Translations under genes and position numbers: made by a program | The notes under the pieces: model-generated | The model's input: only the letters and a program-made list of their open reading frames with translations | Databases searched by the model: none | Told to the model about the DNA's origin: nothing | Assembly: GCA_964415885.1 (NCBI GenBank) | Contig: CAYQCE010000003.1 | Span: 44,524-108,523 of the forward strand | Source: CAYQCE01 sp964415885 | GTDB lineage: Bacteria; Zixibacteria; MSB-5A5; JAABVY01; JAHJOQ01 | Length of the DNA: 64,000 nucleotides | Direction: 5' to 3' | Shown here: positions 34,543 to 44,258 of the stretch, one piece after another | Layout: every line of letters starts with the position of its first letter | Numbering within the stretch: position 1 is the first letter of the stretch

Positions 34543-34574
34543 AAAAAAGGCCGGGAAAACAAAATCCCGGCCTT
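34543..34574 (-). terminator. Intrinsic terminator of pckA
   Basis: On the minus strand a 10-bp perfect stem (AAGGCCGGGA with TCCCGGCCTT) with an 8-nt loop is followed by TTTTTTGTTTT. It lies 19 bp after the pckA stop. Confidence 0.9.
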
Positions 34575-34593
34575 AAAACACAAACCCGTAGCT

Positions 34594-36237
34594 CTACTGC
34601 AGTTTCGGTCCCTGAGCGGCGACCTCCGGCGGGCAGCCAGACTTGAACTTCTTGAAGTTCTCAACGTAGAGCGCGGCCAACTGCCGGTACTTCTGGTCAT
34701 AGGCATCGCGGCTATGCCAGGTATCGGCAGGATTGAGAACCTTGGATGGCACCCCCTCACAACTCTGGGGGACCTCGAATCCAAAGATCGGATCTACATG
34801 ATACTCGACATCAAGGAGCTTCCCATCGAGAGCCGCATTCAAGAGCGTGCGGGTGTGATGGATGCTCATGCGCTTTCCGATTCCGAACGGCCCACCGGAC
34901 CATCCGGTGTTTACCAGCCAGCATTTCGTGTCGTAGCGGAGTATCTTCTGACGCAGCAAGTCGGCATATCTGTAGGGATGGTGAACCATGAACGGCGCAC
35001 CAAAACAGGCTGAGAATGTGATCTCCGGCTCCTTGCCGAGGTCGACTTCCGTGCCCGACACCTTCGAAGTATACCCGGAAATGAAATGATACATCGCCTG
35101 ATCAGGCGTCAGTTTGGCAATTGGCGGAAGCACACCCGAGGCATCGCAGGTCAGGAATATCACATTCTTCGGATGTCCGGCCATCTTTTCCGGAACTGAG
35201 TTTTCGATGTACTCGAGCGGATAGGCGGCACGCGTATTCTCGGTATAGAGATCATCATCGAGATCGAGATAGCGGGTCACAGGATCATACACGACATTCT
35301 CAAGAATGGTGCCGTACTTGCGCGTGCACGCATAGATCTCCGGTTCCGCCTCGGCGGACAGATTGATAACCTTCGCGTAGCATCCGCCTTCGATATTAAA
35401 TATGCCGTCCTCGCTCCAACCGTGCTCATCATCGCCGATCAGTTTCCGATTCGGATCGGCCGATAACGTAGTCTTACCTGTCCCCGACAGGCCAAAAAAC
35501 AAAGCCACATCGCCCTGCTTACCGACATTGGCGGAACAGTGCATCGACATAATACCGTCATTCGGCAACAAGTAGTTCATCACCGTGAATACCGACTTCT
35601 TGATCTCGCCACCGTAACCGCTGTTGCCGATGATAGCCATTCGCTGCTCGAAATTCAGTACGATGAAGGTCTCCGAATTCGTACCATCTATCTCGGGCAT
35701 CCCCTTGAATGACGGGACCGCGAGGACTGTAAACTCGGGTACGTGGTTGCGCAGTTCCTCGTTTGTCTTCGCCAGAATCATCATATTCCGCGCAAACAGG
35801 CTGTGCCAGGCATATTCGGTTATCACACGGATCGGCAAACGGTAGTTCGGGTCTGCACCGGCGTAGCAGTCCTGCACGAAGACATCGCGGTCCTGAAGAT
35901 ACCCCTGAATCCGCACAATAAGGTCATTGAACTTGTCCTGCGCGAACGGCCTGTTGTATTCACCCCACCATATTCTGTCAGCGGTTTCATCCCCCTTTAC
36001 GACGAACTTGTCGTTCGCCGCACGAGCGGTGTGCTTGCCGGTCGTAACGCAGAGCGGACCCATGAATGAGAGTCTTCCCTCTCGGCGGAACAGCGCCTCC
36101 TCGTAGAGTGCTTCCGTGGGGAGGTTCCAGTAATGCTTGTTTAGATTATGGATCCCGTGATTTTTCAACTTATACTCGCTCTTGGTAGCGCGAGCGATAT
36201 CCTCAGCCGGCGTCTTTATATCAAGAAAGTACTTCAT
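34594..36237 (-). CDS. pckA: Phosphoenolpyruvate carboxykinase (ATP)
   Basis: The 547-residue enzyme converts oxaloacetate and ATP to phosphoenolpyruvate, CO2 and ADP, the entry step of gluconeogenesis. It can run in reverse in fermenting cells. The kinase-1a loop GLSGTGKTT (about 249-257), the metal motif LIGDDEHGWSEDGIFNIEGG and KHTARAANDK near residue 68 identify the ATP type. The ATG at 36237 is preferred over an in-frame TTG 6 nt upstream: GAGGG lies 7 nt before it and it overlaps the aminotransferase stop (ATGA). The two genes therefore form one unit under the CRP-like site at 37549. Confidence 0.96.
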   Translation of the reverse strand: MKYFLDIKTPAEDIARATKSEYKLKNHGIHNLNKHYWNLPTEALYEEALFRREGRLSFMGPLCVTTGKHTARAANDKFVVKGDETADRIWWGEYNRPFAQDKFNDLIVRIQGYLQDRDVFVQDCYAGADPNYRLPIRVITEYAWHSLFARNMMILAKTNEELRNHVPEFTVLAVPSFKGMPEIDGTNSETFIVLNFEQRMAIIGNSGYGGEIKKSVFTVMNYLLPNDGIMSMHCSANVGKQGDVALFFGLSGTGKTTLSADPNRKLIGDDEHGWSEDGIFNIEGGCYAKVINLSAEAEPEIYACTRKYGTILENVVYDPVTRYLDLDDDLYTENTRAAYPLEYIENSVPEKMAGHPKNVIFLTCDASGVLPPIAKLTPDQAMYHFISGYTSKVSGTEVDLGKEPEITFSACFGAPFMVHHPYRYADLLRQKILRYDTKCWLVNTGWSGGPFGIGKRMSIHHTRTLLNAALDGKLLDVEYHVDPIFGFEVPQSCEGVPSKVLNPADTWHSRDAYDQKYRQLAALYVENFKKFKSGCPPEVAAQGPKLQ

Positions 36238-37451
36238 TTCCAATCCCTCACCATTCTTCTGTCACCGATGTAAATCTCATTCGGCGAATTTGGATCGAGC
36301 GCCCACTTGATTCGCGCAACGCCTTCCTTTATGCTCTTCACCGTTCCACAGTAAGACAGCCGAAGGTGACCCTCCATGCCGAACTCGACTCCGGGTACTG
36401 TAACGACCATCGCTTTCTCAAGAAGGAGTCGAGAGAGCGCGTTCGAATCATTCGAGTATGCGGAAAAGTCCGGGAAGCAGTAGAACGTCCCACCCGGCTC
36501 GGTGATCTTCACACCATCAAACGCCCGGAGTTCCTGCATCATCACATCTTTGTTGTTCTGCAGGAAGACCCGAAGGGCTTCCACTCCCGACTGAACGCCG
36601 TTCAACGCGCCTACAGCCGCTGCCTGGGAAACCATCGACGCACACGTCGTTGTCTGCGCCTGAACATTTATCATAACCTCGATAAGCTTGCGGGCGGCAA
36701 CCACCCAGCCGATTCGGAATCCGGTCATGGCATAGGCCTTGGACACTCCGTTTACGACAATAATCCGAGATTCATCGAGGTCCTTCTTCGAGTACTTGTA
36801 TGCGGAATGGAATTCGTGACCGTCGAATATCAGCTTATGATAGATGTCATCCATTATGACATATATGCCCTTCTTCTCGGCGAGCTCCACAATCTGACGG
36901 ACAAACTCTTCGGAGTAAACCAGCCCACTCGGATTGTTCGGACTGTTGACTACAATCGCCTTCGTATATGATGACAGCTTCTGCTCGATATCTTCGATTC
37001 TCGGATGGTACCGACCATCTTCCGGAGTCACAATGATCGGAATCCCATACTTCATCTTTACCATTTCCGGATAGCTAACCCAATACGGCGCGAGGATTAT
37101 AACCTCGTCCTGTTGATTGAGGATAGTCGTCAAAACGACATCCAAAACCTGCTTGGCTCCACTCGAAACGAGCACGTTCTCCGGTGCCACGGTAAGATCG
37201 TAGTTCTCTTCGGTGTATCGCACGATAGCCTTCTTCAGGGGACGTATGCCATCTGATGGCGTGTAACGAACATCCGCAGACACAATAGTCGAGGACGCCG
37301 CAATCACTGCATCGATAGGAATCTTGCTCTTGGGCTCCCCCGCACCGAGATGAATCACCGGAAGCCCATCCTCGCGCAGGAGGCGGGCCTTCTCGTTCAG
37401 TCGAACTGTCGGCGATTCCGCTATCGCTCTCGCGAGCTGACTAACACTCAT
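36234..37451 (-). CDS. aspB: Aspartate-type aminotransferase (class I/II PLP enzyme)
   Basis: The 405-residue PLP enzyme has VNSPNNPSGLVYS, the PLP lysine in GVSKAYAMTGFRIGWV and the C-terminal LRLSYCGTVKSIKEGVARI. It most likely interconverts aspartate and oxaloacetate with 2-oxoglutarate and glutamate; other amino acids are possible. Coupling to pckA suggests that it supplies oxaloacetate for phosphoenolpyruvate formation. GAGGAG lies about 10 nt before the ATG. It is first in the operon. Confidence 0.88.
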   Translation of the reverse strand: MSVSQLARAIAESPTVRLNEKARLLREDGLPVIHLGAGEPKSKIPIDAVIAASSTIVSADVRYTPSDGIRPLKKAIVRYTEENYDLTVAPENVLVSSGAKQVLDVVLTTILNQQDEVIILAPYWVSYPEMVKMKYGIPIIVTPEDGRYHPRIEDIEQKLSSYTKAIVVNSPNNPSGLVYSEEFVRQIVELAEKKGIYVIMDDIYHKLIFDGHEFHSAYKYSKKDLDESRIIVVNGVSKAYAMTGFRIGWVVAARKLIEVMINVQAQTTTCASMVSQAAAVGALNGVQSGVEALRVFLQNNKDVMMQELRAFDGVKITEPGGTFYCFPDFSAYSNDSNALSRLLLEKAMVVTVPGVEFGMEGHLRLSYCGTVKSIKEGVARIKWALDPNSPNEIYIGDRRMVRDWK

Positions 37452-37512
37452 TCTGTTTCAACTCCTCTATCTCGACTTTGATTCAAGTCCGTCAACGTTA
37501 GCAGAGACTATC

Positions 37513-37540
37513 AAATAAGGCTAAAGAGCCACAAATGCAA
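37513..37540 (-). promoter_or_regulatory. Possible promoter of aspB-pckA
   Basis: On the minus strand TTGCAT (37535-37540), 16 bp and TTATTT (37513-37518). Both boxes are weak, as expected for an activator-dependent promoter, and a CRP-like site lies immediately upstream. Confidence 0.4.
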
Positions 37541-37548
37541 GCTCAATT

Positions 37549-37564
37549 AGTGAAATAAATCACA
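37549..37564 (-). promoter_or_regulatory. CRP/FNR-family operator upstream of aspB-pckA
   Basis: TGTGA-TTTATT-TCACT matches the CRP consensus TGTGA-N6-TCACA at 9 of 10 arm positions, and the flanks AAA and AATT also fit. It sits about 100 bp before the aspB start. Confidence 0.6.
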
Positions 37565-37610
37565 TTTCAACGAGCACTTCACAGCCGTAAACAGTACTCC
37601 AACACAGATA

Positions 37611-38573
37611 TTACCCTTTTCGTCTGATTGCAGTCCGTGCAGCCGAGACAATACTCTCCGAAGTGAGTCCAAAGTGATCGAGCAGCGCCTCTCCGGGTCC
37701 GGATTCCCCGAACTGATCCGGCATCGCGACATACTCCATAGGCACCGGCACCGTATTCGCAACGACTTCCGCTACCGCGCTGCCCATGCCGCAGTGTACC
37801 TGGTGCTCTTCCGCAGTAACTATAGCCCCGCAAGCACTTGCAGTATCTTCGATAAGTTCTCTATCGATCGGCTTGATCGTGTGCAGATTTATCACCCGTG
37901 CCTGGATACCCTCATTGGCGAGCGTTTCCGCCGCAACGAGCGCGCGATACACCATCACGCCGCAGGCAATGATCGCTATGTCAGCCCCTTCTCTGTGAAC
38001 AACACCTTTGCCGAACTCGAATTCCGCGTGTTCGCCCGTAATCACCGGCACGCCGGCCCGTCCGAGACGGATATATACGGGACCATCGATCTCCGCGGCC
38101 GCTCTCGTGACTCGTTTCGCTTCCCAGTAGTCGCAGGGAATTGCCACCTTCATGTTCGGCAACACACGCATCAAACCGAGCTCCTCCAGAGCCTGATGCG
38201 AAGCGCCGTCCTCGCCGGTGAGAAGCCCGCCGTGGCTGCCTGCAATCTTAACATTCAGGTTCGCGTAGCAGATGGTTGTTCGAATCATATCGAGGCACCG
38301 GGCAGTCGCGAAGCAACCGTAAGTTGCGTAGAACGGTATTTTGCCGATCAGCGACAGCCCTGCCGCAACATTCGCCATGTTCTGCTCGGCGATACCCATA
38401 TTCAGGAATCTGTCCGGGAATTCATCCGCGAAGTAATTGACATTGACCGAGCCCTTCACGTCCGCAGTCAGCACGACAATGTTCGGGTTTTCCTTCCCCA
38501 GCTCAAGGAGAGCATGACCAAACCCCTGGCGTGTTTTCTTTTTCTCGATCTTCTTATCTTCCATAACAACCAT
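37611..38573 (-). CDS. Transketolase, C-terminal subunit
   Basis: The 320-residue protein is the second half of a split transketolase (pyrimidine-binding and C-terminal domains). GFGHALLELGKENPNIVVLT and DRFLNMGIAEQNMANVAAGL carry the conserved Glu that activates thiamine diphosphate. HGGLLTGEDGASHQALEELG is also typical. It needs the N-terminal subunit encoded just upstream to transfer two-carbon units in the pentose phosphate pathway. GGAG lies 5 nt before the ATG at 38573. The last codons end in a basic tail. Confidence 0.93.
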   Translation of the reverse strand: MVVMEDKKIEKKKTRQGFGHALLELGKENPNIVVLTADVKGSVNVNYFADEFPDRFLNMGIAEQNMANVAAGLSLIGKIPFYATYGCFATARCLDMIRTTICYANLNVKIAGSHGGLLTGEDGASHQALEELGLMRVLPNMKVAIPCDYWEAKRVTRAAAEIDGPVYIRLGRAGVPVITGEHAEFEFGKGVVHREGADIAIIACGVMVYRALVAAETLANEGIQARVINLHTIKPIDRELIEDTASACGAIVTAEEHQVHCGMGSAVAEVVANTVPVPMEYVAMPDQFGESGPGEALLDHFGLTSESIVSAARTAIRRKG

Positions 38574-38582
38574 CTTGTCTCC

Positions 38583-39446
38583 TCAATTGGCAAGCAGACG
38601 GTTCGTCCATTCTTCAAGGTTGGTATCGAGCTCTCGCAGGGCTTTCTCCCCCTCGTCAGGCTTCGGAGGAACTCCGTGCCATCTGTAATCGGCCTCCATA
38701 AACGAGACTCCGTGGCCCATTGCGGTGTTTGCAATTATCATGGTCGGCTGACCCTTATATGCTTCAGCCTTCTTCAGTGCATCCAGAATGGCCGCCATAT
38801 CGTGGCCGTCAATCTCCAAGACATTCCAGTTGAACGCACGATACTTGTCTGCAATGGGGTGTATACTCATTATCTCTTCCATGGGACCGTCGATCTGAGC
38901 ATTGTTGAGATCGAGAATAGCGCACAGATTGTCGAGCTTGAAATTACCCGCGGACATCGCGGCTTCCCATACGGCTCCCTCCTGATGCTCCCCGTCACCC
39001 ATGATGCAGTAAACGCGGTTCGTTACCCCATCCATCTTGAATCCGCTCGCCATACCAACAGAAATCGAGAGCCCCTGGCCGAGCGATCCGGTCGATGCCT
39101 CGATTCCCGGGGTATCAAGCATATTCGGATGTCCCTGCAGGTGACAGCCGATCTTACGAAAACACATCAGATCCTGCAGCGGGAAATACCCGCATTCGGC
39201 GAGGATCGAGTAGTTCACTGGAGTGACATGACCGATCGAATACACTACCCGATCACGAGTCGGATCATGAGGATCCGACGGATCGTGATTGATGAAATTG
39301 AAATAGAGAGCCGTAGCGAAGTCGGTACACGAAAGCGGTCCGCCGGTGTGCCCCGATTTTGCCTCAACGAGCATAGTGATTATGTCGCGGCGTACGTCTT
39401 TGGCTTTTGCCTGGAGCTGCTCGATATCATAGTTGAACGGGTTCAA
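38583..39446 (-). CDS. Transketolase, N-terminal subunit
   Basis: The 287-residue protein is the thiamine-diphosphate-binding half of a split transketolase. AKSGHTGGPLSCTDFATALY, GSLGQGLSISVGMASG and the MGDGEHQEGAVWEAAMSA-N metal and cofactor motif are all present. The start is a TTG with GGGAGG 6 nt upstream; no closer ATG is available. It precedes the C-terminal subunit by 9 bp, and the pair is equivalent to one full-length transketolase. The fructose- or sedoheptulose-specific role follows from family knowledge. Confidence 0.94.
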   Translation of the reverse strand: MNPFNYDIEQLQAKAKDVRRDIITMLVEAKSGHTGGPLSCTDFATALYFNFINHDPSDPHDPTRDRVVYSIGHVTPVNYSILAECGYFPLQDLMCFRKIGCHLQGHPNMLDTPGIEASTGSLGQGLSISVGMASGFKMDGVTNRVYCIMGDGEHQEGAVWEAAMSAGNFKLDNLCAILDLNNAQIDGPMEEIMSIHPIADKYRAFNWNVLEIDGHDMAAILDALKKAEAYKGQPTMIIANTAMGHGVSFMEADYRWHGVPPKPDEGEKALRELDTNLEEWTNRLLAN

Positions 39447-39513
39447 AGAGGGCCTCCCGTAGTCATCGAGGTGGTATGATAAAGCTTGAAGTAAAGCGTG
39501 GCAGTAGCCGTTG

Positions 39514-40119
39514 TCAATCTATTTTTTTCGATGAAATCTCATCATACAGCGTTTCCGCCATTTGTCGGAGATCATCCAGCGACCCATCATTTTCGATCAC
39601 GAAATCCGCTGCCGCGGCCTGCCTTTCTCGCGGTATCTGCGACCCGATCCGATCCCGCGCCTCCTTTTCCGTGAAGCCGGCCGATAGCAATCTCTCGAGC
39701 TGCCGCTCCTTGGAGGCTGTGACGCAGATCAGGTAATCGAAATCACCCTCGATACCCCAGTTGAGGATGAGAGCGGCATCCACTACGAGCATATCCGAGT
39801 CACACTCACGCTCGGCTTCATCCATCAATTCCTGCAGTCTATCGAGAAGCGGCGGGTGAACGATCGAGTCCAGCTTCTTACGGTCTTCTTCTGAGGCAAA
39901 GATACGCTTTCCCAGCTCTCGTCGTCTCAGATTACCGTTCCCGTCCACGATCTCGGTACCGAATTCGCGCTTCAGCGCCTCGAGCACATCCGGACGCGTA
40001 TCGACAACCTCCCTGCCGATCTCGTCGGCAGAGATCACATACGCCCCCTTCTCCTCGAAAATCCTGCTGACCTCGGTCTTTCCGGATCCGATCAGACCAA
40101 ACACGCCGATCCTGATCAT
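39514..40119 (-). CDS. coaE: Dephospho-CoA kinase
   Basis: From the ATG at 40119 the protein has 201 residues. It phosphorylates dephospho-CoA, the last step of coenzyme A synthesis. The P-loop is GLIGSGKTEV (residues 7-16), followed by YVISADEIGREVVD and later LILNWGIEGDFDYLICVTAS. GGGAAGAG lies upstream of this ATG; an in-frame TTG 27 nt earlier is less likely. It follows polA by 27 bp. Confidence 0.93.
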   Translation of the reverse strand: MIRIGVFGLIGSGKTEVSRIFEEKGAYVISADEIGREVVDTRPDVLEALKREFGTEIVDGNGNLRRRELGKRIFASEEDRKKLDSIVHPPLLDRLQELMDEAERECDSDMLVVDAALILNWGIEGDFDYLICVTASKERQLERLLSAGFTEKEARDRIGSQIPRERQAAAADFVIENDGSLDDLRQMAETLYDEISSKKID

Positions 40120-40146
40120 TCTCTTCCCAACCTGCGGATCGCGCAA

Positions 40147-42861
40147 CTACTTGCATTCCAGCCAATTCGGACCACTCGCGATATCTGCCTCGAGTGGTAC
40201 ACGTAACTCATAAACGCCTTCCATTTCGCGTCGAACCATCTCGCGCACGACATCGAGCTCCGACTTGTGGACATCGAATACCAACTCGTCGTGAACCTGC
40301 AGGATCATTTTGGATTTCATGGACCGTAATTCATCAAATATCCGGATCATCGCGAGTTTAATAATATCTGCGGCAGTGCCCTGAATCGGGGTATTGATCG
40401 CTATTCGTTCTGCAAACTGTCGCATCTGGCGGTTCCCTGACTCTATGTCCGGAATGTAACGGCGACGGCCGAGCAGCGTTGTCACGAAATGGTTTGTACG
40501 AGCGTGCTCGATCCATTCATCCATGTATTGCCTGATGCCCGGATATCTCTCGAAGTAAGTCTCGATAAACCGACTCGACTCACCGACATCCATGTCCGAC
40601 TGCTGCGAGAGGCCGTAGGCCGAGACGCCGTATATCACAGCGAAATTGGCGGTCTTCGCCCGCCTGCGCATATCCGGCGTAACCTGATCCAGCGGGACAC
40701 CGTAGACTTCCGAAGCTGTGCGGGCATGGATATCCTCGCCGCGCTCGAATGTCTCGATCATAGTCGGATCTTTTGAATAGTGTGCCATAATGCGGAGCTC
40801 GACCTGCGAATAGTCCGCCCCGAGGAGGATATGATCCTCGTCTCTCGGTACAAAAGCGCGTCTTATCTCCGCCCCGACAGTCGTTCTGATCGGTATATTC
40901 TGCAGATTCGGATCGGATGATGACAGCCTTCCTGTTGCCGCGATAGTCTGGTTGTAGGATGTGTGAACCCGCCCGGTTCTGCCGTTGATCAGGAGCGGCA
41001 GCGCGTCGACATAAGTACTCTTCAACTTCTGGTATTGGCGGTGTTCAAGGATCAGGGCCGGAAGCGGATGCTCTTCAGCAAGCTTCTCCAGCACCGATTG
41101 ATCCGTGGAGTAGCCGGTCTTCTTACTCGTCTTCCTGACGGGCTTGAGCCCGATTTTCTCGAACAATATCGATGACAACTGTTGAGTGGAGTTGATGTTA
41201 AACTCCTCGCCGGCGGCCTCATATATCATCTCCGCGCATTTGTCGAGTTCGGCTTGCATGACCTCAGACAGCTTGGAGAGATGATCGGTATCGAGTCGAA
41301 CCCCCTCAAACTCCATCTCAGCGAGCACCTTCACGAGCGGCATCTCGATCTCGTCATACAGCTTCCGCATGCCGACCTCATCGAGCAGCGGCTCCAGTTT
41401 GTCGCGGATTCTGAAAGTACAGTCCGCATCCTCGGCGGAATAGAATACCGCTTTGTCGACCGGTACGGTCGAGAACGACTTCTGCTTCCTGCCGGTGCCG
41501 ATTAAATCGGTTATGGGCTGCATACGGTAGCCGAGATGTTCCTCAGCAAGAAACGAGAGCCCGTACTGGCGCGCCGACGGATCGATAAGATAGGCGGCAA
41601 TCATCGGATCGGACCGGATACCCTCCATCTCGATGCCGGCATTGCGGAGTATGAGATAATCGTATTTCACGTTCTGCCCGCATTTCGAGATGTCTGCGTT
41701 CTCCATCACCGGAACTAGTCTTCCCAGAACAGCGGCAAGAGGCAGATTCCCGTCGTAGTCGTCATGAGCAACCGCAAGATAGTACGCCTTGCCCGGCTCT
41801 ACGCAGAATGATAATCCCACGAGAGCCGCGGTCATTGGATGAAGCCCGGTGGTTTCCGTATCAAAGGTCACTTCCTTCTTTTTCCGAACTTCATGCAGAA
41901 AGCTGTCCAGCGATTCCATACTGTCTATCAGGCGATAGACTTGCTCAAATTTCGGCTTCGGTTTGGAGGGTGACGACCCCGGAGAACCGAGTGATTCCAT
42001 CTCATCGATGAATCGTGTGAACTCGAGTTCCTTGAACAGCTCGCGGACTTCGTCGTTTTGCCACGGTTTGAGCTCGAAGTCGTTGTAGTTCTGCTCGATA
42101 TCAAGATCGGTCTTGATAGTTACAAGTTCTCTCGATAGAATCGCGTCTTCCCTGCCCTCCGACACTTTCTTTCGAAGGCCTTTCTGCTTGATCTTCTCTG
42201 CGTTTTCGAGGATGTCCTCCAGCGAACCAAATTGATCCAGGAGATTGAGTGCTGTTTTCTGTCCGACCCCCTTGATACCCGGGACATTGTCTGACGAGTC
42301 CCCCATAAGAGCCAGCAGTTCGGTTATCTGATCTGGATACACCCCCATCTTTTCCTTCACACCTTCTCTGTCGAGGATCTCCAGGTTTTCCGCAGATTTG
42401 CCGGGCAACAATATCTTTATCCTGTCATTGACAAGCTGGGTGAAATCCTTGTCTCCGGTGACTATTACAACCTCTGCACCGTCCTCAGCGGCCTTAACAC
42501 TGTATGCCCCGATCAGATCATCCGCCTCCAGCCCCTCCTTCTCCAGTCGAGGAATACCCATTGCGTCGATTACCTCACGGAGCCTCGGAAGCTGAACCGC
42601 CATGTCATCGGGCATCTTCGTGCGAGTCGACTTGTACTCGGGATAGATATCATGACGAAAAGTCGGCGCGGGCGTATCGAAAAAAATCGCGAGATGAGTC
42701 GGATCGAAGTCGTTGATTACCTTGAAAAGCGAATTCAGGAAGCCAAAGATGGCTGATGTGTGCTCGCCTCTCCGCGTAACAAGCGGGTTACGTATGAATG
42801 CAAAATAGGCCCGGTATGCCATAGCCGAGCCGTCTATCAGAAAGAGTTTCTTCTCACTCAT
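40147..42861 (-). CDS. polA: DNA polymerase I
   Basis: The 904-residue protein has all three domains of Pol I. The 5'-3' exonuclease (about 1-290) has SAIFGFLNSLFKV and ALMGDSSDNVPGIKGVGQKT. The 3'-5' exonuclease (about 315-500) has an intact VTFDTETTGLHP. The polymerase domain (about 520-904) has DYSQVELRIMAHYS, RRRAKTANFAVIYGVSAYGL and LQVHDELVFDV. It is used for Okazaki fragment processing and repair. The intact exonuclease site suggests active proofreading, unlike Taq. The ATG at 42861 is preferred over a GTG one codon earlier. It is followed by coaE. Confidence 0.97.
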   Translation of the reverse strand: MSEKKLFLIDGSAMAYRAYFAFIRNPLVTRRGEHTSAIFGFLNSLFKVINDFDPTHLAIFFDTPAPTFRHDIYPEYKSTRTKMPDDMAVQLPRLREVIDAMGIPRLEKEGLEADDLIGAYSVKAAEDGAEVVIVTGDKDFTQLVNDRIKILLPGKSAENLEILDREGVKEKMGVYPDQITELLALMGDSSDNVPGIKGVGQKTALNLLDQFGSLEDILENAEKIKQKGLRKKVSEGREDAILSRELVTIKTDLDIEQNYNDFELKPWQNDEVRELFKELEFTRFIDEMESLGSPGSSPSKPKPKFEQVYRLIDSMESLDSFLHEVRKKKEVTFDTETTGLHPMTAALVGLSFCVEPGKAYYLAVAHDDYDGNLPLAAVLGRLVPVMENADISKCGQNVKYDYLILRNAGIEMEGIRSDPMIAAYLIDPSARQYGLSFLAEEHLGYRMQPITDLIGTGRKQKSFSTVPVDKAVFYSAEDADCTFRIRDKLEPLLDEVGMRKLYDEIEMPLVKVLAEMEFEGVRLDTDHLSKLSEVMQAELDKCAEMIYEAAGEEFNINSTQQLSSILFEKIGLKPVRKTSKKTGYSTDQSVLEKLAEEHPLPALILEHRQYQKLKSTYVDALPLLINGRTGRVHTSYNQTIAATGRLSSSDPNLQNIPIRTTVGAEIRRAFVPRDEDHILLGADYSQVELRIMAHYSKDPTMIETFERGEDIHARTASEVYGVPLDQVTPDMRRRAKTANFAVIYGVSAYGLSQQSDMDVGESSRFIETYFERYPGIRQYMDEWIEHARTNHFVTTLLGRRRYIPDIESGNRQMRQFAERIAINTPIQGTAADIIKLAMIRIFDELRSMKSKMILQVHDELVFDVHKSELDVVREMVRREMEGVYELRVPLEADIASGPNWLECK

Positions 42862-42870
42862 CACAGCCTG

Positions 42871-43461
42871 TCAGACGTATAGCCTTTTCTCCATTATGTA
42901 CTCTTCAACTGCTTTCGGAACAAGATACTTGATCGGGTCGCCGGACGCAACTCTTCGGCGTATATCGGTGGAGGATATCTCGAGCAGCGGCATATCCACA
43001 AAACGGACCCTATCGGGTTCGAGAAAGGACGGCTTCTCCTGATCGCCCTCGACCGGTCTTGAGCCGATTACGACTGTAGTTTCCCGGACGATCTCCTCCG
43101 GACGATACCATTCCTTCATCTTGTCGAGATTATCCATGCCGACGAGAAAGAACCAGTCATTTCCGGGATAGCGCTCCTTTAGCGCGCGAATCGTCTCGAT
43201 CGAGTACGATGGCCCCGCGAGGTCCTTCTCTATCTCACACAACTCGAAGCGCTCGTTTGATCGGCAAGCTATCTCAGTCATCTTTCGCCTGTGTTCGTAG
43301 CTCGAAATGCCGGAGCGTTCCTTGTGGACAGCGCTGAAGGCAGGAATCAGGAGGACCTTATCGAGGCTGAGTTCGTGCGCACATTCATTGAACAGAAGCA
43401 GATGACCGAAGTGAATCGGATCGAAAACACCGCCACCCAATCCGATCTTGAGGCCGCGCAT
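42871..43461 (-). CDS. nadD: Nicotinate-nucleotide adenylyltransferase
   Basis: The 196-residue protein joins AMP to nicotinate mononucleotide in NAD synthesis. The nucleotidyltransferase motif GGVFDPIHFGHLLL lies at residues 10-23, FFLVGMDNLDKMKEW in the middle and ISSTDIRRRVASG near the C-terminus. The ATG overlaps the BamD-like gene stop (TGATG). polA follows 9 bp downstream. Confidence 0.94.
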   Translation of the reverse strand: MRGLKIGLGGGVFDPIHFGHLLLFNECAHELSLDKVLLIPAFSAVHKERSGISSYEHRRKMTEIACRSNERFELCEIEKDLAGPSYSIETIRALKERYPGNDWFFLVGMDNLDKMKEWYRPEEIVRETTVVIGSRPVEGDQEKPSFLEPDRVRFVDMPLLEISSTDIRRRVASGDPIKYLVPKAVEEYIMEKRLYV

Positions 43462-44246
43462 CAGTCTTCGGCCACCTCAGATATACTGTCAGCGACGTGA
43501 GCCTGGACTTCCCGCAGGAGATCCCTCGCGTCGTTCTCCCACTTATGCCCGGGAAACGTGCTGATCAGGTTTGAGAGCTTGGCCGCCGCATCCTCGTACT
43601 TCTCCTGCTTCAAATCGATCTGCGCCAGTCTATAGAGCGCACAGCCGCGCCATTCCGGAGATTCGAAATCGGTAACGACCTTTTCGAGATATATCCGTGC
43701 GGACCGGTAGTTGCCCATTTTGAAATACTGCTCGCCATTCCTGAATGTTTTCTCGGCGATTCGTGCGCGGCACTGCTCAAGCAGCTCGGCGGCATCAACT
43801 ATCAACGGCGAATTGGGATAGTCCTCGATGAAATTTTCGAGCTCGGAAATCGCAGCGTATGTGTCGGACTGATCCAGCCCGACATTGTCCGGCGCATTCT
43901 TGAAATAGCACTCGCCGATCTTCAACTGAGCATCATCTGCAAGCGGGCTGTATGGAAAGTTCTTCATCAGGCGCCTGAATTCCGACACGGCGAGGATGTA
44001 GTCCTTGTCATTGTAGTAGCACATGCCGAGATAGTACTGCACGGAATCGATGTAAGATACGCCGCTGAAATTGAATATAAGCAGCCTGAACGCCTCCGCG
44101 GCATGGTAGTACTTCTCTTCCTCGTACAGCTTCTTCGCTACCGCATATTGATCGTCGGCATTGGCCCGCTTTACATTGCCGACCCGCGAACATCCAACCG
44201 CAACTATCATCAAAATCACTATCAATGCAGCTATTCTGTTAAGCAC
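43461..44246 (-). CDS. bamD: BamD-like outer-membrane assembly lipoprotein
   Basis: The 261-residue protein has a lipoprotein signal with lipobox AVGC (Cys19) and about five TPR-like repeats (YAVAKKLYEEEKYYHAAEAF, FSGVSYIDSVQYYLGMCYY, FRRLMKNFPYSPLADDAQLK). This matches BamD/YfiO, which works with BamA in outer-membrane protein insertion. The start is a GTG with AAGGAG 8 nt upstream. It lies 12 bp after the tail-anchored protein gene and overlaps nadD. Confidence 0.88.
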   Translation of the reverse strand: MLNRIAALIVILMIVAVGCSRVGNVKRANADDQYAVAKKLYEEEKYYHAAEAFRLLIFNFSGVSYIDSVQYYLGMCYYNDKDYILAVSEFRRLMKNFPYSPLADDAQLKIGECYFKNAPDNVGLDQSDTYAAISELENFIEDYPNSPLIVDAAELLEQCRARIAEKTFRNGEQYFKMGNYRSARIYLEKVVTDFESPEWRGCALYRLAQIDLKQEKYEDAAAKLSNLISTFPGHKWENDARDLLREVQAHVADSISEVAED

Positions 44247-44258
44247 GTGCGATACTCC

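Noticed and set aside
37674..39479. 601-codon plus-strand open frame
   Set aside because: It lies wholly antisense to the two transketolase subunits, which have unmistakable motifs; the frame is a codon-bias shadow.
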